Assembly: GCA_023424585.1 (NCBI GenBank)
Contig: JAFADT010000069.1
Coordinates: 1 to 6,344, forward strand
Source: Pseudomonadota bacterium
GTDB taxonomy: Bacteria; Myxococcota; Myxococcia; Myxococcales; Myxococcaceae
Length of the DNA stretch: 6,344 bases
Reading direction: 5' to 3'
Positions 6,142-6,344 of the stretch are shown piece by piece; within the stretch, counting starts at the first letter, position 1, and each line of letters begins with the position of its first letter. A program made the position numbers and the translations under genes. The notes below the pieces were generated by a model. It was not told the origin of the DNA. It was given only the letters and a program-made list of their open reading frames with translations, and searched no databases.

Positions 6142-6154
6142 CGGACCTTCCCGC
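6142..6154 (-). repeat. 13-nt element shared by both riboswitch leaders, copy 2
   Basis: Identical to copy 1 (minus-strand GCGGGAAGGTCCG) and located about 50 nt after the B12 box of the partial riboswitch. Here GAAGG can pair with CCTTC nine nt later, extended by CGC/GCG across a 2-nt bulge. This makes a small hairpin similar in shape to the one possible at copy 1. Confidence 0.5.
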
Positions 6155-6171
6155 GAGGGCCCGGGGTACCG

Positions 6172-6198
6172 CCCTGGCGGAGACGATTCTCCGCAGGG
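6172..6198 (-). repeat. Strong hairpin just after the partial cobalamin riboswitch
   Basis: GCGGAGA (minus strand) pairs perfectly with TCTCCGC around a 4-nt ATCG loop (plus-strand arms 6177-6183 and 6188-6194). CCCT/AGGG extends the stem past a single bulged base. It begins only 7 nt after the B12 box, where an expression-platform helix would sit. No poly-U follows, so it is not a standard intrinsic terminator. Confidence 0.55.
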
Positions 6199-6204
6199 GC
6201 CGGC

Positions 6205-6344
6205 GGCAGGTTTTCGGACTCGTGGGCGTGCTTCCGGAGCGCGCTTCCCGTTCAGGAGGCCGCGTCCGTGGCGCCTACTGGCCGTCGCTTCCCAGTCCGA
6301 CTGCCGGACCAGTGCGTCTGACGGCGTTCGTTCCCACTCACCGC
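6205..6344 (-). promoter_or_regulatory. Cobalamin riboswitch, 3' part (5' part beyond window)
   Basis: The minus strand from the window edge reads GCGGTGAGTGGGAACGA, aligning with the same point of the complete riboswitch. It continues through CACTGG, a GTCCG/CGGAC hairpin, GGGAAGCGACGGCCAGTAGG (6274-6293; 19 of 20 bases match the other copy) and the B12 box AGTCCGAAAACCTGCC (6205-6220; 14 of 16 match). Roughly the first 65 nt of the aptamer, and its promoter, lie outside the window. The peripheral arm between these cores differs in sequence and length from the complete copy, so this is not a recent exact duplicate. The next gene on this strand is the thioesterase, its likely target. Confidence 0.9.

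Larger units (their letters stand above)
6024..6204 (-). promoter_or_regulatory. Leader between partial cobalamin riboswitch and thioesterase
   Basis: This 181-nt untranslated stretch holds a strong hairpin (6172-6198), the 13-nt element shared with the other leader (6142-6154), and two direct copies of GGGCCCGGGG as written on the plus strand (6157-6166 and 6094-6103). The copies are mostly self-complementary and can pair with each other, giving alternative structures. The thioesterase SD (minus-strand GGAG, 6033-6036) lies at the end. No U-tract is present after any hairpin. Confidence 0.55.

Noticed and set aside
6177..6194. Intrinsic terminator after the partial riboswitch
   Set aside because: The stem is strong, but no U-tract follows on the minus strand, so I list it only as a hairpin.
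1..6344. CRISPR arrays, tRNA or rRNA genes, insertion sequences
   Set aside because: No regularly spaced repeats, tRNA-like cloverleaf, rRNA core sequence, transposase or terminal inverted repeats were seen.

Overview
This is a very GC-rich window in which every supportable gene lies on the minus strand. Genes are packed tightly (4-nt overlap, 13-nt gap, 1-nt gap) and codons strongly prefer G or C in the third position. This style fits a high-GC proteobacterium or myxobacterium. I favour a Myxococcaceae-like organism, but the sequence alone does not prove it.

Read in the direction of transcription (high to low coordinate), the layout is as follows. The window opens inside a cobalamin (B12) riboswitch whose 3' part is at 6205-6344. 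It continues into a leader with a strong hairpin and then a small hotdog-fold acyl-CoA thioesterase (5613-6023). Just past its stop codon is a near-consensus sigma70-type promoter (-35 TTGACA, -10 TATAGA, 18-nt spacer). This fires directly into a second, complete cobalamin riboswitch (5379-5563). A roughly 400-nt untranslated leader follows. Then comes a four-gene operon: class III aminotransferase (3589-4977), PruA-like aldehyde dehydrogenase (2033-3592), a second and different class III aminotransferase (667-2019), and the alpha subunit of a glutaconate-CoA-transferase-like enzyme (1-665, running off the window edge).

Taken together, the operon encodes a plausible catabolic series. An omega-amino acid is transaminated to a semialdehyde, the semialdehyde is oxidised to a (di)carboxylate, and the acid is activated to its CoA thioester by CoA transfer. 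The true substrate cannot be read from the sequence. Candidates include GABA-, 5-aminovalerate-, ornithine- or lysine-type compounds.

The most interesting point is regulatory. Two closely related B12 riboswitches, on the same strand about 0.8 kb apart, precede a thioesterase and an aminotransferase/ALDH/CoA-transferase operon. None of these visible enzymes uses B12 or belongs to B12 synthesis or transport. Because such riboswitches normally switch genes off when B12 is plentiful, the block looks like a low-B12 metabolic response. Both leaders also carry an identical 13-nt element 51-60 nt after the aptamer, which suggests a shared expression-platform module.
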